Shown here in pieces: positions 15,478 through 24,922 of a stretch of 47,364 bases of DNA (position 1 is its first letter; each line of letters opens with the position of its first letter). A program made the position numbers and the translations under genes. The stretch is taken from NCBI RefSeq assembly GCF_013044505.1, contig NZ_JABERD010000065.1, positions 1 to 47,364 on the forward strand, read 5' to 3'. The notes below the pieces were generated by a model, which saw only the letters and a program-made list of their open reading frames with translations, was not told the DNA's origin and ran no database searches. This DNA comes from Streptomyces sp. S3(2020). Lineage in GTDB: Bacteria > Actinomycetota > Actinomycetes > Streptomycetales > Streptomycetaceae.

Positions 15478-16868
15478 CCGACGGCACTCAGTCGGGGCGG
15501 GACGCCGTGGTGATCGGCGGCGGACTCGCCGGCATCACCACCGCACTCGCCCTCGCCGACGCGGGTGTCCGCGTCACCCTGCTCGAAGGCCGGCCGCGCC
15601 TGGGCGGGCTCGCCTTCTCCTTCCAGCGCGGCGAACTGACCGTCGACAACGGACAGCACGTCTATCTGCGCTGCTGCACCGCCTACCGCTGGTTCCTCGA
15701 CCGGATCGAGGCGACCGCGCTGGCGCCGCTGCAGGACCGTCTCGACGTGCCCGTGGTCGACGTCGGCAAGCCCGAGGGACGGCGGCTCGGCACGCTGCGG
15801 CGCGACGCGCTGCCGGTGCCCCTGCATCTGGGGCGCAGCCTCGCCACGTATCCGCATCTCTCGCTCGCCGAACGGGCCAAGGTGGGCCGGGCCGCGCTCG
15901 CGCTCAAGGGGCTCGACCCCGCCGATCCGGACCTGGACGCACAGAGCTTCGGCAGCTGGCTGACCGCGCACGGTCAGTCGGCGCGTGCCGTCGAGGCCCT
16001 GTGGGACCTGGTCGGGGTCGCCACCCTCAACGCGGTCGCGGGCGACGCCTCGCTGGGGCTCGCCGCGATGGTGTTCAAGACCGGTCTGCTGTCCGACCCG
16101 GGCGCGGCCGACATCGGATGGGCGCGCGTCCCGCTGGGCGAACTGCATGACCGGCTCGCCCGCAAGGCGCTCGACTCCGCGGGCGTGCGTACCGAGGTCC
16201 GTACACGCGTCACCTCCATCTCTACTGACGAGAACGGGACTTGGAGCGTTCAGGTTCCCGGCGAGACGCTGCGCGCGGACGCCGTCGTGCTCGCCGTACC
16301 CCAGCGCGAGACGTACGACCTGCTGCCCGACGGTGCCCTCGACGACCCCGAGCGGCTGCTCGCGATCGGCACCGCGCCGATCCTCAACGTGCACGTCGTG
16401 TACGACCGCAAGGTGCTGAACCGTCCCTTCTTCACCGCCCTCGGCACCCCGGTGCAGTGGGTGTTCGACCGCACCGACGCCTCCGGGCTCAGGGACGGGC
16501 AGTACCTGGCCCTGTCCCAGTCGGCGGCGCAGGACGAGATCGACGAACCGGTCGCCGTGCTGCGCGAGCGTTATCTGCCGGAGCTGGAGCGGCTGCTGCC
16601 CGGCGCGCGCGGCGCCGAGGTGAGGGACTTCTTCGTGACCAGGGAGCGGACGGCGACGTTCGATCCCGCCCCAGGCGTCGGACGGCTGCGGCCCGGCGCC
16701 CGCACCAGAACCCCCGGCCTGTACCTGGCCGGTGCGTGGACCGCCACAGGGTGGCCCGCGACCATGGAGAGTGCGGTCCGCAGTGGTGTGAGTGCGGCGG
16801 ACGCCGCGCTGAGCGCCCTGGGCCGGCCCCGCCCCAGCCACCTCTTCGACGTAGAGGAGGCGGCGTGA
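15474..16868 (+). CDS. hpnE: hydroxysqualene dehydroxylase HpnE
   Basis: 464 residues, FAD-dependent amine-oxidase/phytoene-desaturase fold. The dinucleotide-binding motif is VIGGGLAGITTALALA (residues 13-28), followed by LLEGRPRLGG. The C-terminal FAD segment GLYLAGAWTATGWPATMESAV is characteristic of HpnE. It reduces hydroxysqualene to squalene, the substrate of the cyclase two genes on. The ATG at 15474 follows GGGGAGGGC and overlaps the stop of the 46-codon ORF. The TGA overlaps the next start (TGATG). Confidence 0.94.
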   Translation: MTDGTQSGRDAVVIGGGLAGITTALALADAGVRVTLLEGRPRLGGLAFSFQRGELTVDNGQHVYLRCCTAYRWFLDRIEATALAPLQDRLDVPVVDVGKPEGRRLGTLRRDALPVPLHLGRSLATYPHLSLAERAKVGRAALALKGLDPADPDLDAQSFGSWLTAHGQSARAVEALWDLVGVATLNAVAGDASLGLAAMVFKTGLLSDPGAADIGWARVPLGELHDRLARKALDSAGVRTEVRTRVTSISTDENGTWSVQVPGETLRADAVVLAVPQRETYDLLPDGALDDPERLLAIGTAPILNVHVVYDRKVLNRPFFTALGTPVQWVFDRTDASGLRDGQYLALSQSAAQDEIDEPVAVLRERYLPELERLLPGARGAEVRDFFVTRERTATFDPAPGVGRLRPGARTRTPGLYLAGAWTATGWPATMESAVRSGVSAADAALSALGRPRPSHLFDVEEAA

Positions 16869-17995
16869 TGCTCGATCAGCACGCGGCAGGCCCCCGCACC
16901 CCCGGTACCGCAACAAGAGGAGAGACTGTGCCCACTGTGCCCCCGGCCTCGACGGCTGCCGAGGCGGTGGACGTGACCGCGCTGCTGGAGCGTGGCCGGA
17001 CCCTGGCCACTCCGGTGCTGCGGGCGGCGATCGACCGCCTGGCCGCGCCCATGGACACCGTTTCCGCCTACCACTTCGGCTGGATCGACGCCGAGGGCAA
17101 CCCGACGGCCGGCGACGGCGGCAAGGCCGTGCGCCCCGCGCTCGCCGTGCTCTCCGCCGAGGTCACCGGCTCCGCACCCGAGATCGGTATCCCCGGCGCC
17201 GTCGCCGTGGAGCTGGTCCACAACTTCTCGCTGCTGCACGACGACCTGATGGACGGCGACGAGCAGCGCCGCCACCGCGACACGGTCTGGAAGGTGCACG
17301 GCCCGGCCCAGGCCATCCTCGTCGGTGACGCCCTGTTCGCGCTGGCCAACGAGGTGCTCCTCGAACTCGGCACCGTCGCCGCGGGCCGCGCCACCCGGCG
17401 CCTGACCGCTGCCACCCGCGCCCTCATCGACGGACAGGCCCAGGACATCTCCTACGAGCACCGCGACCGCGTCAGCGTCGAGGAGTGCCTGGAGATGGAG
17501 GGCAACAAGACCGGCGCCCTGCTGGCCTGCGCCAGCTCCATCGGCGCGGTGCTCGGAGGCGCGGACGACCGCACCGCCGACACCCTGGAGAGGTACGGGT
17601 ACCACCTGGGCCTCGCCTTCCAGGCCGTCGACGACCTGCTCGGCATCTGGGGCGACCCGGTCTCCACCGGCAAGCAGACCTGGAGCGACCTGCGCCAGCG
17701 CAAGAAGTCCCTGCCGGTCGTGGCCGCGCTCGCGGCGGGCGGCTCCGCCTCCGACCGGCTCGGCGAGATGCTCGCCGCGGACGCCAAGAGCAGCGACTTC
17801 GAGAACTTCTCCGAGGCGGAGTTCGCGGCCCGCGCCGCCCTCATCGAGCAGGCGGGCGGCCGGGACTGGACGGCCGGCGAGGCCCGCCGTCAGCACGCCA
17901 TCGCCGTCGAGGCGCTCGACGCCGTCGACATGCCCGACCGGGTGCGGGCCCAGTTCACCGCGCTCGCCGACTTCGTCGTCGTACGAAAGAGATGA
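16868..17995 (+). CDS. polyprenyl (farnesyl-type) diphosphate synthase
   Basis: 375 residues. It is a trans-prenyltransferase with the first Asp-rich motif LLHDDLMDGDEQRR and the second QAVDDLLGIWGD, plus GGKAVRP for diphosphate binding. It should elongate DMAPP with IPP, and in this operon farnesyl diphosphate for HpnD is the expected product. A bulky residue (Leu) in the LLHDD segment fits a short-chain product. Two starts are credible. ATG 16868 overlaps the hpnE stop and has GAGGAGG 7 nt upstream. GTG 16928 has AGAGGAGAG 5 nt or less upstream. The 20 residues between them are low-complexity, so the shorter form may be the real one. Confidence 0.9.
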   Translation: MLDQHAAGPRTPGTATRGETVPTVPPASTAAEAVDVTALLERGRTLATPVLRAAIDRLAAPMDTVSAYHFGWIDAEGNPTAGDGGKAVRPALAVLSAEVTGSAPEIGIPGAVAVELVHNFSLLHDDLMDGDEQRRHRDTVWKVHGPAQAILVGDALFALANEVLLELGTVAAGRATRRLTAATRALIDGQAQDISYEHRDRVSVEECLEMEGNKTGALLACASSIGAVLGGADDRTADTLERYGYHLGLAFQAVDDLLGIWGDPVSTGKQTWSDLRQRKKSLPVVAALAAGGSASDRLGEMLAADAKSSDFENFSEAEFAARAALIEQAGGRDWTAGEARRQHAIAVEALDAVDMPDRVRAQFTALADFVVVRKR

Positions 17996-18112
17996 TCACT
18001 ATCGGTCGAATAGCCCTCGCGTAGTCGCCGGCCGGCGTCGCGGGAAACCGAGCACCGGCCGACGGCGGACCCACAGCAGAGCACCACATGCACACTGCAC
18101 GAAGGGGAAGCC

Positions 18113-20104
18113 ATGACAGCGACGACCGACGGAAGCACCGGGGCCCTGCCGCCCCGCGCTGCCGCGGCCAGCGAAACCGACATCGAGACCCCCGCGGCGA
18201 CCGGGGTACAAGAAGCCGCCGTACGCGCCGTGCAACGCGCCACCGAGCACCTGCTCGCACGACAGGACGCGCAGGGCTGGTGGAAGGGCGACCTGGAGAC
18301 CAACGTCACCATGGACGCCGAGGATCTGCTGCTCCGTCAGTTCCTGGGTATCCGCGACGAGTCCACCACCCGCGCGGCCGGCCTGTTCATCCGCGGCGAG
18401 CAGCGCGAGGACGGCACCTGGGCCTCCTTCTACGGCGGACCCGGCGAACTCTCCACCACCATCGAGGCGTACGTCGCCCTCCGGCTGGCCGGTGACGCAC
18501 CCGACGAGCCGCACATGGCGAGGGCGTCGGAGTGGATCCGCGCCCGGGGCGGCATCGCCTCCGCCCGCGTCTTCACCCGGATCTGGCTCGCCCTGTTCGG
18601 CTGGTGGAAGTGGGAGGACCTGCCCGAACTCCCGCCCGAGCTCATCTACTTCCCGAAGTGGGTGCCGCTCAACATCTACGACTTCGGCTGCTGGGCCAGG
18701 CAGACCATCGTCCCGCTGACGATTGTCTCAGCGAAGCGTCCGGTACGGCCCGCGCCCTTCCCGCTCGACGAGCTGCACACCGACCCGGCGAACCCCAACC
18801 CGGCCAAGCCTCTTGCCCCGGCGGCGAGTTGGGACGGCGCCTTCCAGCGCCTGGACAAGGCGCTGCACCAGGTGCGCAAGGTCGTGCCGCGCAGGCTGCG
18901 CAAGGCGGCCATGAACACCGCGGCCCGCTGGATCATCGAGCGCCAGGAGAACGACGGCTGCTGGGGCGGTATCCAGCCGCCGGCCGTGTACTCGGTCATC
19001 GCCCTCCATCTGGTCGGCTACGACCTCGAACACCCGGTGATCCGGGCGGGGCTGGAGTCGCTGGACCGTTTCGCCATCTGGCGCGAGGACGGGGCCCGGA
19101 TGATCGAGGCCTGCCAGTCGCCGGTGTGGGACACCTGCCTCGCCACCATCGCGCTCGCCGACGCCGGAGTGCCCGCCGACCATCCGCAGCTCGTCAGGGC
19201 CGCGGACTGGATGCTCGGCGAGGAGATCGTCCGGCCCGGGGACTGGGCCGTCAAAAGGCCCCAACTGCCGCCGGGCGGCTGGGCGTTCGAGTTCCACAAC
19301 GACAACTACCCCGACATCGACGACACCGCGGAGGTGGTCCTCGCCCTGCGCCGTGTCCGCCACCACGACCCGGACCGGGTGGAGAACGCGATCGGGCGCG
19401 GGGTGCGCTGGAACCTCGGCATGCAGTCGAAGAACGGTGCCTGGGGCGCCTTCGACGTCGACAACACCAGCCCGTTCCCCAACCGGCTGCCGTTCTGCGA
19501 CTTCGGCGAGGTCATCGACCCGCCGTCCGCCGACGTCACCGCCCATGTGGTGGAGATGCTCGCGGTCGAGGGACTCGCGCACGACCCACGCACCCGCCGC
19601 GGCATCGAGTGGCTGCTCGCCGAACAGGAGCAGGACGGCTCGTGGTTCGGGCGCTGGGGCGTCAACTACGTCTACGGCACCGGGTCGGTGGTGCCCGCGC
19701 TCACCGCCGCCGGCATCCCCGCCGCGCACCCGGCGATCCGGCGGGCCGTGCGCTGGCTGGAGTCCGTCCAGAACGACGACGGCGGCTGGGGCGAGGACCT
19801 GCGCTCCTACCAGGAGGCCAAGGCCTGGAGCGGCCGCGGGGCCTCGACCGCCTCGCAGACGGCCTGGGCGCTGATGGCCCTGCTGGCCGCCGGCGAGAAG
19901 GACTCCAAGGCGGTCGAGCGGGGCGTCGAGTGGCTCGCGGCCACCCAGCGGGAGGACGGCTCCTGGGACGAGCCCTACTTCACCGGCACCGGCTTCCCGT
20001 GGGACTTCTCCATCAACTACCACCTCTACCGGCAGGTCTTCCCGCTCACGGCACTCGGCCGGTACGTCCACGGAGAGCCGTTCGCCGAGGCGGGGGAGGC
20101 GTGA
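18113..20104 (+). CDS. shc: squalene-hopene cyclase
   Basis: 663 residues. It cyclises squalene to hopene (and hopanol) at the membrane. The protonating motif PDIDDTAE lies near residue 400. QW-type repeats (QxxxGxW) are visible at several points: QDAQGWW, QREDGTW, QENDGCW, QSKNGAW, QEQDGSW, QNDDGGW and QREDGSW. The C-terminal TGFPWDFSINYHLYRQVFP is diagnostic. The N-terminus has 35 extra Ala/Thr-rich residues. The ATG has GAAGGGGAAGCC upstream. It is separated by 117 bp from the prenyl synthase, the largest gap in this operon, so an internal promoter is possible. The next gene follows after 1 bp. Confidence 0.98.
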   Translation: MTATTDGSTGALPPRAAAASETDIETPAATGVQEAAVRAVQRATEHLLARQDAQGWWKGDLETNVTMDAEDLLLRQFLGIRDESTTRAAGLFIRGEQREDGTWASFYGGPGELSTTIEAYVALRLAGDAPDEPHMARASEWIRARGGIASARVFTRIWLALFGWWKWEDLPELPPELIYFPKWVPLNIYDFGCWARQTIVPLTIVSAKRPVRPAPFPLDELHTDPANPNPAKPLAPAASWDGAFQRLDKALHQVRKVVPRRLRKAAMNTAARWIIERQENDGCWGGIQPPAVYSVIALHLVGYDLEHPVIRAGLESLDRFAIWREDGARMIEACQSPVWDTCLATIALADAGVPADHPQLVRAADWMLGEEIVRPGDWAVKRPQLPPGGWAFEFHNDNYPDIDDTAEVVLALRRVRHHDPDRVENAIGRGVRWNLGMQSKNGAWGAFDVDNTSPFPNRLPFCDFGEVIDPPSADVTAHVVEMLAVEGLAHDPRTRRGIEWLLAEQEQDGSWFGRWGVNYVYGTGSVVPALTAAGIPAAHPAIRRAVRWLESVQNDDGGWGEDLRSYQEAKAWSGRGASTASQTAWALMALLAAGEKDSKAVERGVEWLAATQREDGSWDEPYFTGTGFPWDFSINYHLYRQVFPLTALGRYVHGEPFAEAGEA

Positions 20105-20105
20105 G

Positions 20106-20747
20106 ATGAGCACCCGGCCGGCCGCCGCCCCGCTGCTGATCGCCTGCGCGCTCGGCATCGAGCACCTCGCCCTGCGCAGCGGCGACCGCTCCGGCGCCGA
20201 CGGGCCGGTCACCGTGCTCCGTACCGGCATGGGCCCCAAGGCGGCCGAGCGGGCCGTCACCCGTGCCCTCACCGATCCCGCGCTGGCCGACGCCGCGGTA
20301 CTGGCCACCGGCTTCTGCGCGGGCCTCGCCCCCGGCATGCACCCCGGCGATCTCGTCGTCGCCGAGGAGACCCGGGATCCGGACGGAACCGTTCCCTGTG
20401 TGGGGACCGACCTACTCGTCAAGGAGCTCGTCCGGGCGGTCCCCGGAAGCACCGTCCACACCGGACCGCTCACCGGCTCCGATCACGTCGTACGCGGTCA
20501 CGAACGCTCCGGCCTCCTCGCGACCGGCGCGATCGCGGTCGACATGGAATCCGCGGCCACGCTCCACAGCGCCGTGCGCACGGGAGTACGCCCCGTTGCG
20601 GCCGTCCGGGTGGTCGTGGACGCTCCAGAACATGAACTCGTCCGGATCGGCACGGTGCGCGGTGGAATATCGGCTTTCCGCGTCCTTCGTTCCGTCCTTC
20701 CCGCTTTCTATGAATGGCACCGTTCCTTGCTGCTCCCCAGGAGGTGA
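20106..20747 (+). CDS. hpnG: nucleoside phosphorylase HpnG (adenosylhopane nucleosidase)
   Basis: 213 residues, purine nucleoside phosphorylase/MTA nucleosidase fold. Motifs are RTGMGPKAAERAV near residue 40, ATGFCAGLAPGMHPGDLVV near residue 70, and the substrate-binding VDMESAATLHSAV near residue 145. HpnG removes adenine from adenosylhopane, giving ribosylhopane, the step after HpnH. The start is 1 bp after the shc stop and has GGGGGAGG upstream. Position between shc and hpnH supports the assignment over a general purine salvage enzyme. Confidence 0.92.
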   Translation: MSTRPAAAPLLIACALGIEHLALRSGDRSGADGPVTVLRTGMGPKAAERAVTRALTDPALADAAVLATGFCAGLAPGMHPGDLVVAEETRDPDGTVPCVGTDLLVKELVRAVPGSTVHTGPLTGSDHVVRGHERSGLLATGAIAVDMESAATLHSAVRTGVRPVAAVRVVVDAPEHELVRIGTVRGGISAFRVLRSVLPAFYEWHRSLLLPRR

Positions 20748-20752
20748 GCCAG

Positions 20753-21775
20753 ATGGCCATGCCGCTGCGTCAGTCCATCAAGGTCGCTACATACTTGGCC
20801 GAACAGAAGCTCCGCAAGCGGGACAAGTTCCCGCTCATCGTGGAGCTGGAACCCCTCTTCGCGTGCAACCTCAAGTGCGAGGGCTGCGGCAAGATCCAGC
20901 ACCCGGCAGGCGTGCTGAAGCAGCGTATGCCGGTGGCGCAGGCCGTCGGTGCGGTGCTGGAGTCCGGTGCGCCGATGGTGTCCATCGCCGGGGGTGAGCC
21001 GCTGATGCACCCTCAGATCGACGAGATCGTGCGGCAGTTGGTGGCGAAGAAGAAGTACGTCTTCCTCTGCACCAACGCCATGCTGCTGCGCAAGAAGATG
21101 GACAAGTTCACGCCCTCGCCCTACTTCGCCTTCGCCGTGCACATCGACGGGCTGCGCGAGCGGCACGACGAGTCGGTGGCCAAGGAGGGCGTGTTCGACG
21201 AGGCGGTCGAGGCGATCAAGGAGGCCAAGAAGCGCGGCTTCCGGGTCACCACCAACTCGACCTTCTTCAACACCGACACCCCGCAGACCATCATCGAGGT
21301 GCTCAACTTCCTCAACGACGACCTGCACGTCGACGAGATGATGATCTCGCCCGCCTACGCCTACGAGAAGGCGCCCGACCAGGAGCACTTCCTGGGCGTG
21401 GAGCAGACCCGCGAGCTCTTCAAGAAGGCCTTCGCGGGCGGCAACCGCAAGAAGTGGCGGCTCAACCACTCCCCGCTCTTCCTGGACTTCCTGGAGGGCA
21501 AGGTCGACTTCCCGTGCACGGCCTGGGCCATCCCGAACTACTCCCTGTTCGGCTGGCAGCGCCCCTGCTACCTGATGAGCGACGGCTACGTGCCCACGTA
21601 CCGCGAACTCATCGAGGAGACCGACTGGGACAAGTACGGCCGCGGCAAGGACCCGCGCTGCGCCAACTGCATGGCGCACTGCGGCTACGAGCCCACCGCC
21701 GTCCTCGCCACCATGGGTTCGCTGAAGGAGTCGCTGCGCGCGATGCGCGAGACGGTCTCCGGAAACCGGGAGTGA
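20753..21775 (+). CDS. hpnH: adenosylhopane-forming radical SAM protein HpnH
   Basis: 340 residues. The radical SAM cluster is FACNLKCEGCGK (Cys-x3-Cys-x2-Cys, about residues 43-50). The SAM-binding SIAGGEPLMHP follows. The C-terminal region has a Cys-rich segment PRCANCMAHCGYEPT. HpnH adds the 5'-deoxyadenosyl radical to diploptene, starting the C35 side chain. The ATG at 20753 is chosen because AGGAGGTGAGCC is directly upstream; the frame stays open for 13 more codons without a site. It lies 5 bp after hpnG. Confidence 0.96.
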   Translation: MAMPLRQSIKVATYLAEQKLRKRDKFPLIVELEPLFACNLKCEGCGKIQHPAGVLKQRMPVAQAVGAVLESGAPMVSIAGGEPLMHPQIDEIVRQLVAKKKYVFLCTNAMLLRKKMDKFTPSPYFAFAVHIDGLRERHDESVAKEGVFDEAVEAIKEAKKRGFRVTTNSTFFNTDTPQTIIEVLNFLNDDLHVDEMMISPAYAYEKAPDQEHFLGVEQTRELFKKAFAGGNRKKWRLNHSPLFLDFLEGKVDFPCTAWAIPNYSLFGWQRPCYLMSDGYVPTYRELIEETDWDKYGRGKDPRCANCMAHCGYEPTAVLATMGSLKESLRAMRETVSGNRE

Positions 21776-21779
21776 GGAC

Positions 21780-22937
21780 ATGACCGCCGTCTCCTTGGGC
21801 GTCCCCGAGGTACCGGTCCGGCCGATCGCCGAGCGGCGCGTGTCGCGGCAGATCCAGGTCGGGCCGGTGGCGGTCGGGGGCGGGGCACCGGTGTCGGTGC
21901 AGTCGATGACGACGACCCGTACGTCCGACATCGGCGCCACCCTCCAGCAGATCGCGGAACTCACCGCGTCCGGCTGCCAGATCGTCCGCGTCGCCTGCCC
22001 CACGCAGGACGACGCGGACGCCCTCGCGACCATCGCCCGCAAGTCGCAGATCCCGGTGATCGCGGACATCCACTTCCAACCCAAGTACGTGTTCGCGGCG
22101 ATCGAGGCGGGTTGCGCGGCCGTACGCGTCAATCCCGGCAACATCAAGCAGTTCGACGACAAGGTCAAGGAGATCGCGCGGGCCGCGAAGGATCACGGCA
22201 CGCCCATCCGGATCGGCGTCAACGCGGGCTCTCTCGACCGCAGGCTGCTCCAGAAGTACGGCAAAGCGACTCCGGAGGCGCTCGTCGAATCGGCGCTGTG
22301 GGAAGCGTCGTTGTTCGAGGAGCACGGCTTCCGGGACATCAAGATCTCGGTCAAGCACAACGATCCCGTGGTGATGGTGGGCGCCTACACGCTGCTCGCC
22401 GAGAGCTGTGACTACCCGCTGCATCTGGGGGTCACGGAGGCCGGTCCCGCCTTCCAGGGCACGATCAAGTCGGCGGTGGCCTTCGGGGCGCTCCTCAGCA
22501 GGGGCATCGGCGACACGATCAGGGTCTCGCTGTCCGCGCCGCCCGCCGAGGAGGTCAAGGTCGGCATCCAGATCCTGGAGTCGCTGAACCTCAGGCAGCG
22601 CCGCCTGGAGATCGTGTCGTGTCCGTCCTGCGGACGCGCCCAGGTCGACGTCTACAAGCTGGCCGACGAGGTCACGGCGGGCCTCACGGGCATGGAAGTG
22701 CCCCTGCGGGTCGCGGTGATGGGATGTGTGGTCAACGGTCCCGGCGAGGCACGGGAGGCGGACCTCGGGGTCGCCTCCGGCAACGGCAAGGGCCAGATCT
22801 TCGTCAAGGGCGAGGTCATCAAGACCGTCCCCGAGTCGAAGATCGTGGAGACCCTCATCGAGGAGGCGATGAAGATCGCCGAACAGATGGAGCAGGACGG
22901 CGTCGCGTCGGGGGAGCCGGCCGTCACCGTGAGTTGA
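21780..22937 (+). CDS. ispG: 4-hydroxy-3-methylbut-2-enyl diphosphate synthase IspG (GcpE)
   Basis: 385 residues, the usual bacterial length. It is a [4Fe-4S] enzyme of the MEP pathway that converts MEcPP to HMBPP. The cluster ligands lie in SCPSCGRAQ and GCVVNGPGEA, and the TIM-barrel start has VQSMTTTRTSDIGAT. It begins 5 bp after hpnH with GTGAGGAC upstream. Streptomyces often keep a second ispG elsewhere, so this is probably the paralogue dedicated to hopanoid supply. That is inference from context. Confidence 0.97.
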   Translation: MTAVSLGVPEVPVRPIAERRVSRQIQVGPVAVGGGAPVSVQSMTTTRTSDIGATLQQIAELTASGCQIVRVACPTQDDADALATIARKSQIPVIADIHFQPKYVFAAIEAGCAAVRVNPGNIKQFDDKVKEIARAAKDHGTPIRIGVNAGSLDRRLLQKYGKATPEALVESALWEASLFEEHGFRDIKISVKHNDPVVMVGAYTLLAESCDYPLHLGVTEAGPAFQGTIKSAVAFGALLSRGIGDTIRVSLSAPPAEEVKVGIQILESLNLRQRRLEIVSCPSCGRAQVDVYKLADEVTAGLTGMEVPLRVAVMGCVVNGPGEAREADLGVASGNGKGQIFVKGEVIKTVPESKIVETLIEEAMKIAEQMEQDGVASGEPAVTVS

Positions 22938-22963
22938 ACAGCACGGACCGAAGGGGGCCCGAC

Positions 22964-24922
22964 GTGACGATCATGGAGAACATCCGGGGACCACGTGACC
23001 TGAAGGCGCTGTCCGAGGCGGAACTCGGTGAACTGTCCGAAGAGATAAGGGAGTTCCTGGTGCACGCCGTGGCCAGGACCGGAGGCCATCTCGGGCCCAA
23101 TCTGGGCGTGGTGGAGCTGACCGTCGCGCTCCACAGGGTCTTCGAGTCACCCGTCGACCGCATCGTCTGGGACACCGGCCATCAGAGCTACGTGCACAAG
23201 ATCCTGACGGGACGTCAGGACTTCTCGAAGCTGCGCGGCAAGGGCGGTCTGTCCGGCTACCCGTCGCGTGAGGAGTCCGAGCACGACATCGTGGAGAACA
23301 GCCACGCCTCCACCGCGCTCGGCTGGGCCGACGGGCTCGCCAAGGCCCGCCAGGTCCAGGGTGACAAGGGGCATGTGGTCGCCGTCATCGGCGACGGCGC
23401 GCTCACCGGCGGCATGGCCTGGGAGGCGCTGAACAACATCGCGGCCGCCAAGGACCGGCCGTTGATCATCGTCGTCAACGACAACGAGCGCTCGTACTCG
23501 CCGACCATCGGGGGCCTCGCCAACCACCTGGCCACCCTGCGCACGACCGACAGCTACGAGAAGGTCCTGGCCTGGGGGAAGGACGTACTGCTGCGGACCC
23601 CGGTGGTGGGCACCACGATCTACGAGTCGCTGCACGGCGCGAAGAAGGGCTTCAAGGACGCGTTCGCCCCGCAGGGCATGTTCGAGGACCTCGGGCTGAA
23701 GTACGTCGGCCCGATCGACGGCCATGACATCGGGGCGGTGGAGTCGGCGCTGCGGCGCGCGAAACGCTTCCACGGGCCGGTCCTCGTCCACTGTCTGACG
23801 GAGAAGGGGCGCGGTTACGAGCCCGCCCTCGCCCACGAGGAGGACCACTTCCACACCGTCGGGGTGATGGACCCGCTCACCTGCGAGCCGCTCGCGCCGT
23901 CCAACGGGCCTTCCTGGACCTCGGTGTTCGGGGACGAGATCGTCGCCATCGGGGAGGAGCGGGAGGACGTCGTGGCGATCACGGCGGCCATGCTGCACCC
24001 GGTGGGGCTCGGCAAGTTCGCCGCACGGTTCCCGGACCGGGTGTGGGACGTCGGCATCGCCGAGCAGCACGCGGCGGTGTCCGCGGCCGGACTCGCGACC
24101 GGCGGGCTGCATCCCGTGGTCGCCGTGTACGCGACCTTCCTCAACCGTGCCTTCGACCAGCTCCTGATGGACGTCGCGCTGCACCGGTGCGGAGTGACGT
24201 TCGTGCTGGACCGGGCCGGAGTCACGGGTGTGGACGGGGCCTCGCACAACGGCATGTGGGACATGTCGATCCTCCAGGTCGTCCCCGGGCTCAGGATCGC
24301 CGCGCCCCGCGACGCCGACCAGCTGCGCTCGCAGCTCAGGGAGGCCGTGGCGGTGGACGACGCGCCGACGCTCGTCCGCTTCCCCAAGGAGTCGGTGGGC
24401 CCGCAGATCCCCGCCGTGGACCGCGTGGGCGGCATGGACGTGCTGCACCGCGGGGAGCGGCCCGAGGTGCTTCTGGTGGCCGTCGGCGTGATGGCGCCCG
24501 TCTGCCTCCAGGCCGCGGAGCTGCTTGAGGCCCGCGGCATCGGCTGCACGGTCGTGGACCCCCGCTGGATCAAGCCCGTCGACCCGGCGCTGCCCGGCCT
24601 CGCCGCCGGGCACCGGTTGGTCGCCGTAGTCGAGGACAACAGCCGTGCGGCCGGTGTCGGTTCCGCGGTGGCCCTCGCGCTGGGGGACGCCGAAGTCGAC
24701 GTACCGGTGCGGCGGTTCGGGATTCCGGAGCAGTTCCTCGCGCACGCCAAGCGCGGTGAGGTGCTCGCCGACATCGGGCTCACCCCGGTGGAGGTCGCCG
24801 GACGGATCAGCGCGAGCCTCGCGGTCAAGGAGGCCGAGGAGACGCTGGCCGCCAAGGAGGCCGAGGGAACGTCGGCCGTCGGCGAGCAGGCCGGCGGCCC
24901 CGTCAGGGAGAAGGCTGAATGA
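22964..24922 (+). CDS. dxs: 1-deoxy-D-xylulose-5-phosphate synthase
   Basis: 652 residues. It is ThDP-dependent and condenses pyruvate with glyceraldehyde 3-phosphate, the first MEP-pathway step. Visible motifs are GHQSYVHKILTGR near residue 65, the ThDP-binding GDGALTGGMAWEALNN near residue 145, and the conserved VGIAEQHAAVSAAGLA near residue 365 in the pyrimidine domain. The C-terminus has about 35 extra residues rich in Glu and Ala. GTG 22964 has AAGGGGG 6 nt upstream; ATG 22973 is an alternative. The stop overlaps the aminotransferase start as ATGA, so the two are coupled. Confidence 0.97.
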   Translation: MTIMENIRGPRDLKALSEAELGELSEEIREFLVHAVARTGGHLGPNLGVVELTVALHRVFESPVDRIVWDTGHQSYVHKILTGRQDFSKLRGKGGLSGYPSREESEHDIVENSHASTALGWADGLAKARQVQGDKGHVVAVIGDGALTGGMAWEALNNIAAAKDRPLIIVVNDNERSYSPTIGGLANHLATLRTTDSYEKVLAWGKDVLLRTPVVGTTIYESLHGAKKGFKDAFAPQGMFEDLGLKYVGPIDGHDIGAVESALRRAKRFHGPVLVHCLTEKGRGYEPALAHEEDHFHTVGVMDPLTCEPLAPSNGPSWTSVFGDEIVAIGEEREDVVAITAAMLHPVGLGKFAARFPDRVWDVGIAEQHAAVSAAGLATGGLHPVVAVYATFLNRAFDQLLMDVALHRCGVTFVLDRAGVTGVDGASHNGMWDMSILQVVPGLRIAAPRDADQLRSQLREAVAVDDAPTLVRFPKESVGPQIPAVDRVGGMDVLHRGERPEVLLVAVGVMAPVCLQAAELLEARGIGCTVVDPRWIKPVDPALPGLAAGHRLVAVVEDNSRAAGVGSAVALALGDAEVDVPVRRFGIPEQFLAHAKRGEVLADIGLTPVEVAGRISASLAVKEAEETLAAKEAEGTSAVGEQAGGPVREKAE

